Origin: Chloracidobacterium sp.
GTDB lineage: Bacteria > Acidobacteriota > Blastocatellia > Chloracidobacteriales > Chloracidobacteriaceae
NCBI GenBank assembly: GCA_025057975.1
Contig: JANWUV010000007.1
Span: 1 to 64,000 of the forward strand
Direction of reading: 5' to 3'
DNA: 64,000 nt
Of this stretch, positions 1 through 8,308 are shown piece after piece. The notes under the pieces were generated by a model. It was not told where the DNA came from and did not search any database. It was given only the letters and a program-made list of their open reading frames with translations. The position numbers and the translations under genes are program-made. Numbering within the stretch: position 1 is the stretch's first letter; every line of letters begins with the position of its first letter.

Positions 1-1106
1 AGAACTTGGCGCTGCTGCAAGCGAATGCGCAGGCGCAAACGAACCCGATTGTGGTCGGCGGCCAGACGATTGGTTTTTTTGGGACAGGACCGCTGGCGGG
101 GCTGTACAACCCGCTGCCGAACAGCCTCGGTCCCGGCTTGTCGGGGTTGCCGGCGCAGGTCGCGCCCATCGGACGCTTCCTGTTCAATGACTTCCGGCGC
201 ACCGGACCGAACCTGCTCTACACGGCGGCGATCTTGAACATCCCGGTTGCGCAGGCGCAGGCGCTTTTGAACGCACTGACAACGCGTTTCAACCTACCGC
301 GCCTGCAAGGTGAGCCGTTTGTGCCCTTTGGCAGCACGAAAAACTATGAATCCACGGGCAGTTCGGTGTACCACGCGCTGACCCTGACGGTGAACAAGCG
401 GTTTTCCAACAACTTCCAGTTCTTGGCGTCGTACACGTGGTCGCACGCGATTGACGACTCGACCGACGTACAGACGTTGCAGGAGCCGCAGGACAACAGC
501 AATCCGCGCCTTGACCGGTCAAACTCCAACTTTGACCAGCGGCATCGCTTCATCTTCAGCGGCGTCTTCACCAGCCCCTTCAAGCGCAATGAAGGGCCGG
601 GGCGCTACCTGTTGGCGGACTGGACGTTTGCGCCGATTGTCGAGGCGGGGGCCGGGCGACCGTACACGTTGCTGACAGGCGTGGATCAAACGCAGGTCAA
701 CAGTTCCTCGACGGCGCGGCCGAGCTTTGTGACGGCGTGTCCGCCGGGGACGGCCGGGCTGACCTGCTTTCCGTCGCCGCGCCGCAACGGCTTTTTGATC
801 CTGCCGCCGGACAGTCGGTTGCCGCAGAACTTTGGTTTGCCCGTCTCAGCGTTTTTGGGGAATGTCGGGCGGAATGCTTTTACAGGACCGAACTTCATCG
901 CCGTGGATTTTCGGCTGGCGCGGAAGTTTTATTTTGCGCGGGACGCTGATGTGAACGGGCGCAATCTGGAGTTTATCTTTGAGATGTTCAACGCGCTGAA
1001 CCGCGTCAACATCATAGAAATCAACCCGAACTACCAGTTGAGCGGCGCGCCGACGCTGGCTGCGCCACCGCGTCAGATTCAGTTTGCGTTGAAGTTTAAC
1101 TTTTAG
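1..1106 (+). CDS. Oar-like TonB-dependent receptor, C-terminal part (5' end outside window)
   Basis: The reading frame is open from the left edge (codons in phase with base 3), so this is the last 367 or so residues of a longer outer-membrane protein. The sequence has features of the C-terminal half of an Oar-like TonB-dependent receptor barrel: alternating polar/aromatic strands, the block SYTWSHAIDDS that recurs almost unchanged in the complete receptor at 53807-57445 (SYTWSHAIDEY), a DRSNSNFDQRHRF segment, and a terminal phenylalanine (KFNF) typical of the beta-signal read by the BAM machinery. The plug, signal peptide and any carboxypeptidase-regulatory-like domain lie outside the window. 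In Acidobacteriota this family is strongly expanded and substrates are mostly unknown, so I assign no ligand. A perfect inverted repeat follows the stop codon. Confidence 0.85.
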   Translation, partial: NLALLQANAQAQTNPIVVGGQTIGFFGTGPLAGLYNPLPNSLGPGLSGLPAQVAPIGRFLFNDFRRTGPNLLYTAAILNIPVAQAQALLNALTTRFNLPRLQGEPFVPFGSTKNYESTGSSVYHALTLTVNKRFSNNFQFLASYTWSHAIDDSTDVQTLQEPQDNSNPRLDRSNSNFDQRHRFIFSGVFTSPFKRNEGPGRYLLADWTFAPIVEAGAGRPYTLLTGVDQTQVNSSSTARPSFVTACPPGTAGLTCFPSPRRNGFLILPPDSRLPQNFGLPVSAFLGNVGRNAFTGPNFIAVDFRLARKFYFARDADVNGRNLEFIFEMFNALNRVNIIEINPNYQLSGAPTLAAPPRQIQFALKFNF

Positions 1107-1137
1107 CTGGCGCGCCACACACGCAGCGTCGGGATGA

Positions 1138-1162
1138 GGATGGGGGCGCGTCGCCCCCATCC
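1138..1162 (+). terminator. Hairpin after receptor gene
   Basis: A perfect 11-bp inverted repeat (GGATGGGGGCG / CGCCCCCATCC) with a 3-base loop lies about 30 bases after the receptor stop codon. There is no clear T-run after it, so this is either a weak intrinsic terminator or a 3' end stabilising stem. It sits between a plus-strand gene end and a minus-strand gene end and could act in both directions. Confidence 0.55.
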
Positions 1163-1204
1163 TTGTCTTGCCGTTCCCTCGCACTAGTTGTCGTGGCGGC
1201 TGCC

Positions 1205-1492
1205 CTATAGCGTCGCCGCCGGGAACTGGGTTGGAAGCGGCGGCTGCGGAACGAGGGTTTTAGTGATCGGGACGCCGCGCAAATGCCGCCGCAGTGGGCC
1301 GCGATAGACTGCGCCGCACCGCCGACAGCGGTAGTACGTCTCGCCCGGCTTCAGCTGCGCGCGCAGGTCGTCGGGCGGCGTCAACCACTCTCGCAAGTGA
1401 CCGTTGCACACACTTTCTTTGCCCTTGTCGTCCACCTTCTTGACCGTGCAGTTGTGCTGAATGTCGGGGTTTTGTAACGTCAGGATTTCCAT
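1205..1492 (-). CDS. Small zinc-ribbon-like protein, function unknown
   Basis: A 95-residue protein. I chose the ATG at 1490-1492 (reading MEILTLQNPD) because an AAGGG-type ribosome site lies just upstream on the minus strand. The same frame stays open further upstream, but that part overlaps the helicase gene and looks non-coding. Cysteines at about 15 and 29 and a CRRC pair at 56-59 could hold one zinc ion in a ribbon fold. The tail after residue 75 is proline-rich and probably flexible. There are no membrane segments or signal peptide. I do not recognise a named family. It diverges from the truncated helicase across a 121-base gap, so both may share a promoter region. Confidence 0.6.
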   Translation of the reverse strand: MEILTLQNPDIQHNCTVKKVDDKGKESVCNGHLREWLTPPDDLRAQLKPGETYYRCRRCGAVYRGPLRRHLRGVPITKTLVPQPPLPTQFPAATL

Positions 1493-1613
1493 CGCCGTTG
1501 TACCCTTGCGTGAGATACACTTTTGTCGCACTCTTGACCGGAATGCTAAGGCCACACTGTACGCGACCAAACGCTGAACATAAGCTAGTCGCCGGTCGGG
1601 CCGCCACCGGTCG

Positions 1614-3263
1614 GTGACGCTTGCGGAGTACGCCGTGCGGCTTCCATTCGAACCCGCTTCCTTCCCCGATGTCCTGGAGATCCTACTCCAGTACGACCTC
1701 ACGCCCACGATTATGTTCCTGCCCAGTCGTCGCGGCTGCGATGAAGCTGTGGACAGCTTTCGCCGGACGCGCCTTCCGGATCTGCCCGCCGACCACCAAC
1801 GGCGCATCGCCCAAATTGTCGCGGAATATCCCGATGAAGCGCCCTACGTCGAGCAGCACCGGCAGTTTTCTCTGCTTCTGCGGAAGGGTATCGCCGCCCA
1901 CCACGCTGGCCAGTTGCCAGCTTGGAAACACGTCGTCGAACGCGCCATGGCGGCTGGGGCGCTACGCGCCGTCTTTGCGACCTCTACACTGGCGGCCGGC
2001 ATTGACATGCCGGCGCGGTCGGTCGTGATTACCGCCTCTAGCCTACGGTCGGACGACGGCCACCGTGACATCAAAGCCTTTGAGCTTGCCCAGATGACTG
2101 GCCGCGCCGGCCGCCGTGGGCGCGACCGCGTCGGCTTTGCCATCTTTGTGCCGGGGCCGTTTCAGGATATGCACGTTATTGCGCAAAAACTGACGAGTCC
2201 TCCTGAACCGGTTGAAAGCGCCTTTGACGCCAATTACACCATGGCGCTCAACTTGCTCCGGCAAATGTCGCCTCAGGCGGCGCGCAGTCTCATCGAACGC
2301 AGTTTTCGCCACTTCCAGAATCGCAAGTTGGCCGACCGGCTGCGCCCACGGCTCTACGAACTCAAAGCCACCCTCGACGCCGACGCCGCTGTGTGTCCGG
2401 CTGGTGATCGCGCCCGCACCTTCGCCGAGTACCGTCCGGTGTGGCGGGAGTTGACCGCCGCCCGCAAACAACTTCGGCGATGGGAAAACGCCAAGCGTCC
2501 GCTTGATTTGGACGACCCGGAAACGCGCGCCGACTACGCCGCCGCTGTCGCTGCGGTGGAACGTCTCGAAGCCAAAGCCGCTGGTTTTCCCTGCTTTACC
2601 TGCCCCCATGTCACCAACTGCGCTCCCCGCGCGGCGGAAATGGCGGAAACACGCCAACTCTACGACCAACTGGCGCAACGGTGCTCCGAAATCGAGAACG
2701 GCCTCTGGGAACGGTTCAAGAAATGCGTCGCTGTCCTTCAGCACTATGGCTACCTCGACCGGGAGTGGCGCCCGACCGCTGACGGTCTGTGGGCCGCACA
2801 ACTGCGGGTGGACAACGCCGTGTTCGTCGGCGAGCTCATTCGGGCTGGGGTGCTAGATGTTGAAAGCCCGCGCCATCTGGCCGCCTTGTGCGGCGCCATC
2901 GCCGCCGAAGACCGTGAATTTCCGCTCTACGACGAGATGCGCGCCGAGTACCTCCGTCCGCTCAAGCAGGCGCGCGGCATCGCCTATGGCATCGCCGCCG
3001 TCCAGGAACGGTATGAAAACTACTGCGCCATGACGATTGACTACGACGCCGGACGGCTGCTGTGGACGTGGGCCGACGGGCAATGTTCATGGGAAAGCCT
3101 GCTGGCGATGACGGAGGCTGTCGAGGGCGATGTCGCCCGCCTATTGCTGCGTACGTCGGATGTGCTGGGACAGCTAGCCGGCCTGTCGGCCTCGCACCCC
3201 AAACTTGCCGAACAGGCCCGTGCGGCTATTTACGCTATTCGCCGGCCGCCGGTTGATGACTAA
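1614..3263 (+). CDS. Ski2/Mtr4-like RNA helicase lacking its N-terminal ATPase domain
   Basis: This 549-residue frame begins directly in the second RecA-like domain of a superfamily 2 helicase of the Ski2 type: motif IV region (MFLPSRRGCDEA, about residues 33-44), motif V (STLAAGIDMPARSVV, about 124-138) and motif VI (QMTGRAGRRGRD, about 159-170). The C-terminal part carries a CxxCx5C cluster (FTCPHVTNC, about 325-333) and a helical region as in bacterial Ski2-like proteins. Walker A, the DEAH box and motif III are absent. The frame opens only 10 codons upstream of the GTG start (TAA at 1581-1583), and the DNA before it is a divergent gene. Family members are normally about 800 residues or more, so roughly the first third is missing. 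No good ribosome site precedes the start. The remaining frame is uninterrupted over 1.6 kb, so it may be a recent truncation or a partner protein used in trans. A methyltransferase gene follows after 3 bases. Confidence 0.7.
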   Translation: MTLAEYAVRLPFEPASFPDVLEILLQYDLTPTIMFLPSRRGCDEAVDSFRRTRLPDLPADHQRRIAQIVAEYPDEAPYVEQHRQFSLLLRKGIAAHHAGQLPAWKHVVERAMAAGALRAVFATSTLAAGIDMPARSVVITASSLRSDDGHRDIKAFELAQMTGRAGRRGRDRVGFAIFVPGPFQDMHVIAQKLTSPPEPVESAFDANYTMALNLLRQMSPQAARSLIERSFRHFQNRKLADRLRPRLYELKATLDADAAVCPAGDRARTFAEYRPVWRELTAARKQLRRWENAKRPLDLDDPETRADYAAAVAAVERLEAKAAGFPCFTCPHVTNCAPRAAEMAETRQLYDQLAQRCSEIENGLWERFKKCVAVLQHYGYLDREWRPTADGLWAAQLRVDNAVFVGELIRAGVLDVESPRHLAALCGAIAAEDREFPLYDEMRAEYLRPLKQARGIAYGIAAVQERYENYCAMTIDYDAGRLLWTWADGQCSWESLLAMTEAVEGDVARLLLRTSDVLGQLAGLSASHPKLAEQARAAIYAIRRPPVDD

Positions 3264-3266
3264 ACC

Positions 3267-3863
3267 ATGGCGGACGGACGCACACCTCGTGTCCTTGATG
3301 TCGGCTGCGGTCAGCGCAAGCAGCCGGGCGCGGTAGGTTTGGATCGTATTCCGCTGCCTGGCGTGGATGTCGTTCACGACCTCGACGCACGTCCCTATCC
3401 CTTCCCGGACAACACTTTTGACGAAATCTATGCGCGGCACGTCATTGAGCATGTCGCGTCCGTGCCGGAGTTCCTCGCCGAGCTGCACCGCATCGCCGCG
3501 CCCGGCGCACGACTGTACATCGCCACGCCGCATTACTCATCACTTGGTTCGTGGAACGATCCGACGCACCGGTGGCACTTCAGCGCCTACAGCTTTGATT
3601 ACTTCGCCGCTGGCCATCCGGGCGCATACTACGCCGGCGGCGGCTTTCGCGTAGTGTCCATCGAGGTAACGTTTCTCCGGCTGTGGCGGCTGGTGGGCGT
3701 CGCTTGGCTCGTCAACGCCGTCAATCGGCGTCCGCGCTGGCGAATTTTTCGCAAGACGTGGGAAGAGTACCTAAGTTTTCTCATCCGCGCGCGTGACATC
3801 CACGTGACGCTCGAAGTCGTCAAGCCGGACGCGCCGCCGCCTGACTTGCAGAATCGCGGCTGA
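3267..3863 (+). CDS. Class I SAM-dependent methyltransferase
   Basis: A 198-residue protein with the Rossmann SAM-binding signature VLDVGCGQRKQPG near the N-terminus (about residues 9-21), an acidic loop around DLDARPYPFPDN (probable adenine/ribose contact and motif II area) and a post-motif block RHVIEHV typical of Methyltransf_11-type enzymes. The start ATG follows the helicase stop codon by 3 bases, so the two are probably co-transcribed. The substrate cannot be read from the sequence. Similar short proteins are often found with glycan or lipid genes, but the neighbours here (helicase, lytic transglycosylase) give no firm clue. Confidence 0.75.
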   Translation: MADGRTPRVLDVGCGQRKQPGAVGLDRIPLPGVDVVHDLDARPYPFPDNTFDEIYARHVIEHVASVPEFLAELHRIAAPGARLYIATPHYSSLGSWNDPTHRWHFSAYSFDYFAAGHPGAYYAGGGFRVVSIEVTFLRLWRLVGVAWLVNAVNRRPRWRIFRKTWEEYLSFLIRARDIHVTLEVVKPDAPPPDLQNRG

Positions 3864-3942
3864 ACCGTATAGCCTCTGCGCCACGCCGAACGACGGCGCC
3901 TTGGCGTCGTCGGGTGACTTGCGCGGGCGGGTGTATGGCGGC

Positions 3943-5259
3943 ATGAAGATCGGACGGCGGCTTGGATACTTCGGGTGGATAGGGCTGGCGTTCCTAACAG
4001 GCGCGGCGACAGCACAGGAAATCCCGCTGCCGCCCGCGCCGCCTCGCGATCTCGCGTTCCCACAGCCTGTCGCGCCGGGCGAGGAGCCACCGCCGGAGTG
4101 GGTTCGGGCGCTGACTGAACGCGCAGAGAACTACTTTGTCCTGGGCGCGCGCGCCTTTGACGCCAACCGTTCCGAGTCGGCGCGTGAATACTTCAACTTG
4201 GCGTTGGACGTGCTGCTTGAATCGCAGGTCGGCGTGCGAGCGCATCCGGTGCTCTACGCCTACTACCGGCAGTTGATTGAGCGCATCCGCTATTATGACC
4301 TGCAAATGCAGCAGACGGAAACGGGTTGGGGCGAACAACGGTTTACGCCCTCGCCGCTCGACCTGCTCCAGGATGTCGTCGTCTCCGACGCGGACATCGC
4401 CGACGTGGAAGTGCGCGGCGAACTGGACTTCACGGCTGTCGCAGCGACGCCGGAAGTGCGGCGTTTTCTGGCGTACTTCACGCGCGGTGCCGGTCGCCCC
4501 ACCATCATCGCCGGCCTTCGGCGTAGTGGGCGCTACCTCGACATCGCCCGCCGCATCTTCGCCGAAGAGGGCGTTCCCCAAGACCTCGTGTGGTTGGCGC
4601 AGGCGGAGTCCGGTTGGAGTCCAAACGCTCTGTCGCCGGCGGCGGCCTACGGCATCTGGCAGTTTATTCCCTCGACGGGCGCGCGCTTTGGTCTGACGCA
4701 AAACGCTTGGATTGACGAGCGCGGCGGGATTGAACAGCCGACGCGCGCCGCCGCGCGCTATCTCAAGTGGCTTTACCGACGTTTCAATGGCGATTGGCTG
4801 CTGGCGATGGCGGCCTACAACTGCGGTGAAGCCAACGTCGAGCGGGCGTTGGCGCGCAGCCGTTATAGCGACTTCTGGTCATTGCAGCGGCAGGGTCTGC
4901 TGCCGCGTGAGACGCAAAACTACGTGCCGATCATTCTCGCGATGATTCTCATCGCCAAGCATCCCGAGCTGTACGGCTTTCACAACATCCCGCGCGAAGC
5001 GCCGCTGCGCTATGACGTGTTGCCGGTGACGGCCGCCGTTGACCTGCGCGCCGTGGCGCAACAGGTCGGCGTCTCGCCGGAACTGCTACGCAGTTACAAC
5101 CCAGAGCTGCTGACCTACACGGCGCCGGCTAACTACCGCCTGCGCGTCCCGCCGGGGTTGCGCGCCGGGGTGCAAACGGCGCTTGTAGCAATGCAGGCGA
5201 CGCCGCCGAAAACCGGCGGTGCCGTGCGGACACGCTTGGCGCGGCGGAAACGTTCGTAG
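3943..5259 (+). CDS. mltD: MltD-like membrane-bound lytic murein transglycosylase
   Basis: The family cleaves the MurNAc-GlcNAc bond of peptidoglycan, forming 1,6-anhydro ends, in the periplasm. I start at the ATG at 3943, which gives a classical signal peptide (MKIGRRLGYFGWIG... then AQ); an upstream TTG frame would only add 14 residues before it. The SLT domain covers about residues 205-350 and includes WLAQAESGWSPNALSP with the expected catalytic Glu (about residue 222), the YGIWQFIPSTG block and AAYNCGEANVERA. The C-terminal 80 residues (YDVLPVTAAVDLRAVAQQ...) resemble a degenerate LysM-like binding module. Length 438 residues, as in MltD proteins. A hydrolase of the serine beta-lactamase fold follows after 11 bases, so the pair may be one cell-wall transcription unit. 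Confidence 0.85.
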   Translation: MKIGRRLGYFGWIGLAFLTGAATAQEIPLPPAPPRDLAFPQPVAPGEEPPPEWVRALTERAENYFVLGARAFDANRSESAREYFNLALDVLLESQVGVRAHPVLYAYYRQLIERIRYYDLQMQQTETGWGEQRFTPSPLDLLQDVVVSDADIADVEVRGELDFTAVAATPEVRRFLAYFTRGAGRPTIIAGLRRSGRYLDIARRIFAEEGVPQDLVWLAQAESGWSPNALSPAAAYGIWQFIPSTGARFGLTQNAWIDERGGIEQPTRAAARYLKWLYRRFNGDWLLAMAAYNCGEANVERALARSRYSDFWSLQRQGLLPRETQNYVPIILAMILIAKHPELYGFHNIPREAPLRYDVLPVTAAVDLRAVAQQVGVSPELLRSYNPELLTYTAPANYRLRVPPGLRAGVQTALVAMQATPPKTGGAVRTRLARRKRS

Positions 5260-5270
5260 TTGGACACTCG

Positions 5271-6410
5271 ATGCCTCTCCCGGCTGACTGGCCCGAAGTT
5301 TTTTCGACGGCGCTTCCGGCGGAAACCTGCGCCGTTCTTTGCCTTGCGACGGCCGACGGCGGCGCTCGCCGCCTGACCATTGGGACGGCCGACGCTGCAA
5401 CCCGTTTTCGGTTCGGCTCGGCGACGAAGCTCCTAACGGCGCTGGTCGCCTGCGCGCTGGCGGGCGAGGGACGACTGACGTTGGATGCGCCGCTGTCACC
5501 TTCCACGTCCGTCACGCTGCGCCATCTGCTGACCCATACGGCTGGACTGCCGGACGCGCCGCTGCCTGCCTTGGTTGATCCGTCGGCGGTGTTGGCGTCC
5601 GTTTGGCTGCCGCCGGGCGTCGTGTTTTCCTACGCCAATCTCGGCTTCGCCGTCGCCGGCGTTTGGCTTGCACAACTGACCGGGCAGCCCCTGCGCGAAC
5701 TGGTTCAGCGGTATGTTCTGACACCTTACGGGATGTCCACGGCGGTTTTGGACGAAGGGCCGACGGCGGCGGCGGGTGGCTTGACAGGGACGGCGGAAGA
5801 TGCGGGCAGGCTGCTGACTGGCCTGTTGCGTCATCCAGCCCGGCTGGCGTCCCTTCTGGAAATAACGGTCGCCGTACCGAGCCGTCCGGCGATGGTCGCT
5901 GGTCTAGGCTGTTTTTCGCGCCAGCGAAACGGCGTGCGCTTGGTTGAGCATGAGGGCTTCACCGGCGACGAGGCCTGCGTCGTGTGTCTTGTTCCAGAGG
6001 AAGGCTGGGGTTACGCCTTGCTGACCAAAGCGTGGCCGCAGCCTCTGCGCTGGACGCTGGAGCGACTCGAAGCCGCTTGGTTTGGACCGTCGCCGGTGAC
6101 GGCCGATGTAAAACCAAGGCGGATATTGCACGCGGAACAGGCGTGCTACGTAGGCGAGTATGTCAATGACTCTCGACGGTTGCGCATCGTCGGTGGGGCG
6201 GATACGCTCCACCTTGAGCGGTGGGGCGTCCGAGTTCCGCTGGTTCAGTACGCGCCGCACCACCTCGCAGTCGCTGTACCGCTGCCGAACAAACCTTCGG
6301 ACGTGATGGTGGTGATGGACGATACCGGGCAAGCGATGTGCTTGTATCCGTTTGGGTCACTGCGCGCTCTGCGCCGGGTTGTTTCCCAACCGTGGGTGCG
6401 CAGCGGCTGA
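5271..6410 (+). CDS. Class C beta-lactamase-like serine hydrolase (SxxK family)
   Basis: A 379-residue protein with the three catalytic signatures of the class C beta-lactamase / DD-peptidase / esterase superfamily: SATK (Ser50, Lys53), YAN (Tyr121, Asn123) and HEG (His227-Gly229, in the place of KTG). TPYGMSTAVLDEG also matches this fold. No obvious signal peptide is present at the chosen ATG, so location is uncertain. The last 100 residues form a beta-rich C-terminal extension common in esterase-like members. HxG instead of KTG points to a peptidase or esterase rather than a true beta-lactamase. It follows the lytic transglycosylase gene by 11 bases, which suggests, without proving, a role in peptidoglycan turnover. 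Confidence 0.8.
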   Translation: MPLPADWPEVFSTALPAETCAVLCLATADGGARRLTIGTADAATRFRFGSATKLLTALVACALAGEGRLTLDAPLSPSTSVTLRHLLTHTAGLPDAPLPALVDPSAVLASVWLPPGVVFSYANLGFAVAGVWLAQLTGQPLRELVQRYVLTPYGMSTAVLDEGPTAAAGGLTGTAEDAGRLLTGLLRHPARLASLLEITVAVPSRPAMVAGLGCFSRQRNGVRLVEHEGFTGDEACVVCLVPEEGWGYALLTKAWPQPLRWTLERLEAAWFGPSPVTADVKPRRILHAEQACYVGEYVNDSRRLRIVGGADTLHLERWGVRVPLVQYAPHHLAVAVPLPNKPSDVMVVMDDTGQAMCLYPFGSLRALRRVVSQPWVRSG

Positions 6411-6742
6411 GTGTTTTCTCAAGCCCTGACCCGATGGGGCGTGGGCAAAACCTAAGCCTTATGTTTTAGACGTTTCAAGCACGACTCGGAAGCCACGTCC
6501 CTTACCACTCGACCCGTCGCTTATCGTTCCTAGGGTCAAACACACCAACTTTCTCGCCTATTCTCGTGAAACGTTTTCTTGTTGCTTGCTTGATGCTTCC
6601 AGAGCATTTTCCGCGTAAAAGCCTACCCGAAACCGGCGACACAGAGAGCTGTCGGGTTGCACAGCTATGATTTGGAAGCGGCTGTCTTGCTCGTATCGCT
6701 CTCCCGGTCAGTTATTTTTAGACGGGCTTCAAATGGTGAGTC
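6411..6742 (+). other. Intergenic stretch with a small structured leader
   Basis: No gene found in these 332 bases. Near the downstream gene an inverted repeat (ACCCG at 6625-6629 with CGGGT at 6653-6657) encloses a second small hairpin (ACAG agag CTGT, 6641-6652), so the 5' leader of the UPF0016 gene may be folded. UPF0016 genes are sometimes controlled by the yybP-ykoY manganese riboswitch, but I cannot find that motif's conserved bases here. Confidence 0.3.
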
Positions 6743-7015
6743 ATGGATCCGAAAGTTCTTATAACTGTCTTCGGAACAGTGTTTCTCGCGGAGCTTGGAG
6801 ACAAGACGCAGTTGGCGACGCTCCTCTTCGCATCCCGACCAAATGCGAATTTGGTCGCCGTCTTTGTAGCCGCCTCCATGGCGCTCATCGCCGCCACGGC
6901 CATCGGCGTACTGGCCGGTGCCGTCATTGCGAAATATATTGAACCCAAGTACTTGAACTATGCGGCCGGAATCGGGTTCATGCTCATCGGGATTTGGACG
7001 CTTTGGAAGGCGTAA
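6743..7015 (+). CDS. Half-size UPF0016 (Gdt1/MneA-type) cation transporter
   Basis: A 90-residue inner-membrane protein with one copy of the family signature ELGDKT (Glu17 to Thr22) in its first helix. Two further hydrophobic helices follow (about 35-60 and 70-88), and RPNANLV lies in the first loop. Characterised family members export manganese or exchange calcium or manganese for protons. Most contain two inverted repeats of this domain; here there is one, so a functional unit would need a homodimer or a second half-gene, and none is adjacent. The start ATG is preceded by GGTGAG at good spacing. It stands alone, with a long leader upstream and a minus-strand epimerase gene downstream. Confidence 0.85.
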   Translation: MDPKVLITVFGTVFLAELGDKTQLATLLFASRPNANLVAVFVAASMALIAATAIGVLAGAVIAKYIEPKYLNYAAGIGFMLIGIWTLWKA

Positions 7016-7133
7016 GGGGGCGTCGCTGCCTGTGTTCACCGACGCTTCGCGGGTCGCCTCCTGAGGCTCTGTAACCACTGTCCGTCGCCGTCAGCAGCAA
7101 GGTAGGCTCATTACGTTTTTCTCGGAAAGCGCC

Positions 7134-8201
7134 CTAATCTTCTGATAGTTCCAGCCATTCGGGATGCCGGACAGCATGCTCGGCGATTTCTTCAAAAACG
7201 GCCTCCCGCGCCCGCGTCGGTCGCCAACCATAACTTGTCTGGGCAAGCGTCGTGTCCAGGACCAACCATCCGACATCAAACGGGCGCGGCGTCAGGTCAG
7301 CTGTCACCTCGTGCGCTCCAAACCGGTCGGCGCACCACGCGCTTAGTTCCGCCAGCGAAAAACTGCTTGCCAGCCCGCCCCCAACGTTCACCACACGCGG
7401 CAGGTCGGGCGCTTGCTCGGCGCGCATCTGACTGACGAGCAAGTTTGCCAAATCGGCCGGGTGCAGACAGTCGCGCACCTGCCGACCCAGCCCATCAAAG
7501 CCGATGTACCGCAGCGGTCGCCGTGCCGCGTAGGAGCGAATCCAAAACGACACGATGCCTTGGTCAGCCTTGCCAAACTGTTCCGCGCCGGCCATCACGC
7601 CGCAGCGATTGATGAAGACCGGAAAGCCGAACGCCGCGCCGTATTCAAGCGCCATAATTTCCGACGCCAGCTTCGCGCTCCCATACAGCGACAACGGCGG
7701 CGTCGTCGAGAAGTGCTCCGTCACGCCTTCGGCACTCAGTCCGGGGATGCTCGCCGCCGGGTCGGGCGCAAAACGTGTGGATAGGCTCACCAACGGCATC
7801 GCGCACAGCGCCGCAATGCTGTACACCCGGCTCGTCCCCAGCAGGATAAAACCGGCGTTCCACCGGCGGGCAAGCTCCAGCAGGTTGAGCGTCCCAACCA
7901 AGTTGTGTTCGACCAGTTGGCGCGCGCCGGTTTTGCCGTCCACCCCGGCCAGCACACTGGGATTGGCGGCGGCGTCAATGATCCAATCGCAGCGCGGCAG
8001 CCCTTCCACGTCGCTCCCCAGACGAATGTCGCCATGGATGACGCGCACACCCGCTGCACGTAACCGGCGGCGGTTGATTTCGCTGCCGGGACGGATGAGG
8101 TTGTCCACGCCAATCACTTCCAGATCGGTCAGCAGGTCGCGGAGCGTGCGGGCGACGACGCTCCCGACAAAACCGCACACGCCGGTCAGTAGAATGCGCA
8201 T
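7134..8201 (-). CDS. NAD-dependent nucleotide-sugar epimerase/dehydratase (CDP-paratose 2-epimerase-like)
   Basis: A 355-residue extended short-chain dehydrogenase. Seen: the N-terminal dinucleotide motif TGVCGFVGS (about residues 6-14), DAAANP near residue 77, the catalytic pair in SLYGSAKLASE (Tyr-x3-Lys), and a C-terminal sugar-nucleotide domain with VVNVGGG. The closest pattern I recognise is the CDP-paratose 2-epimerase/UDP-galactose 4-epimerase group, which modifies sugars for O-antigen or capsule. It is head-to-head with another enzyme of the same group (8309-9370) across 107 bases, which suggests a shared promoter region and a common sugar pathway. The actual substrate is not evident. 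Confidence 0.8.
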   Translation of the reverse strand: MRILLTGVCGFVGSVVARTLRDLLTDLEVIGVDNLIRPGSEINRRRLRAAGVRVIHGDIRLGSDVEGLPRCDWIIDAAANPSVLAGVDGKTGARQLVEHNLVGTLNLLELARRWNAGFILLGTSRVYSIAALCAMPLVSLSTRFAPDPAASIPGLSAEGVTEHFSTTPPLSLYGSAKLASEIMALEYGAAFGFPVFINRCGVMAGAEQFGKADQGIVSFWIRSYAARRPLRYIGFDGLGRQVRDCLHPADLANLLVSQMRAEQAPDLPRVVNVGGGLASSFSLAELSAWCADRFGAHEVTADLTPRPFDVGWLVLDTTLAQTSYGWRPTRAREAVFEEIAEHAVRHPEWLELSED

Positions 8202-8308
8202 AAGTGCGTTCCCGTTTGAACACGACCCACCGCTGCCGGTAGAGTGAGAGCCAACGCTTCAACCCAATACCGCAAACAATGTAGCGAGAGGCTGAGAGGA
8301 AAGTACAC

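Noticed and set aside
1493-1807. N-terminal extension of the minus-strand zinc-ribbon gene
   Set aside because: The frame is open upstream, but it overlaps the helicase start region on the other strand and reads as low-complexity Arg/Ser. The ATG at 1492 with its ribosome site is better.
6411-6742. yybP-ykoY manganese riboswitch upstream of the UPF0016 gene
   Set aside because: The riboswitch often precedes this family, but I could not find its conserved GGGGAGUAG-like and GUCAACA-like segments. Only small hairpins are visible.
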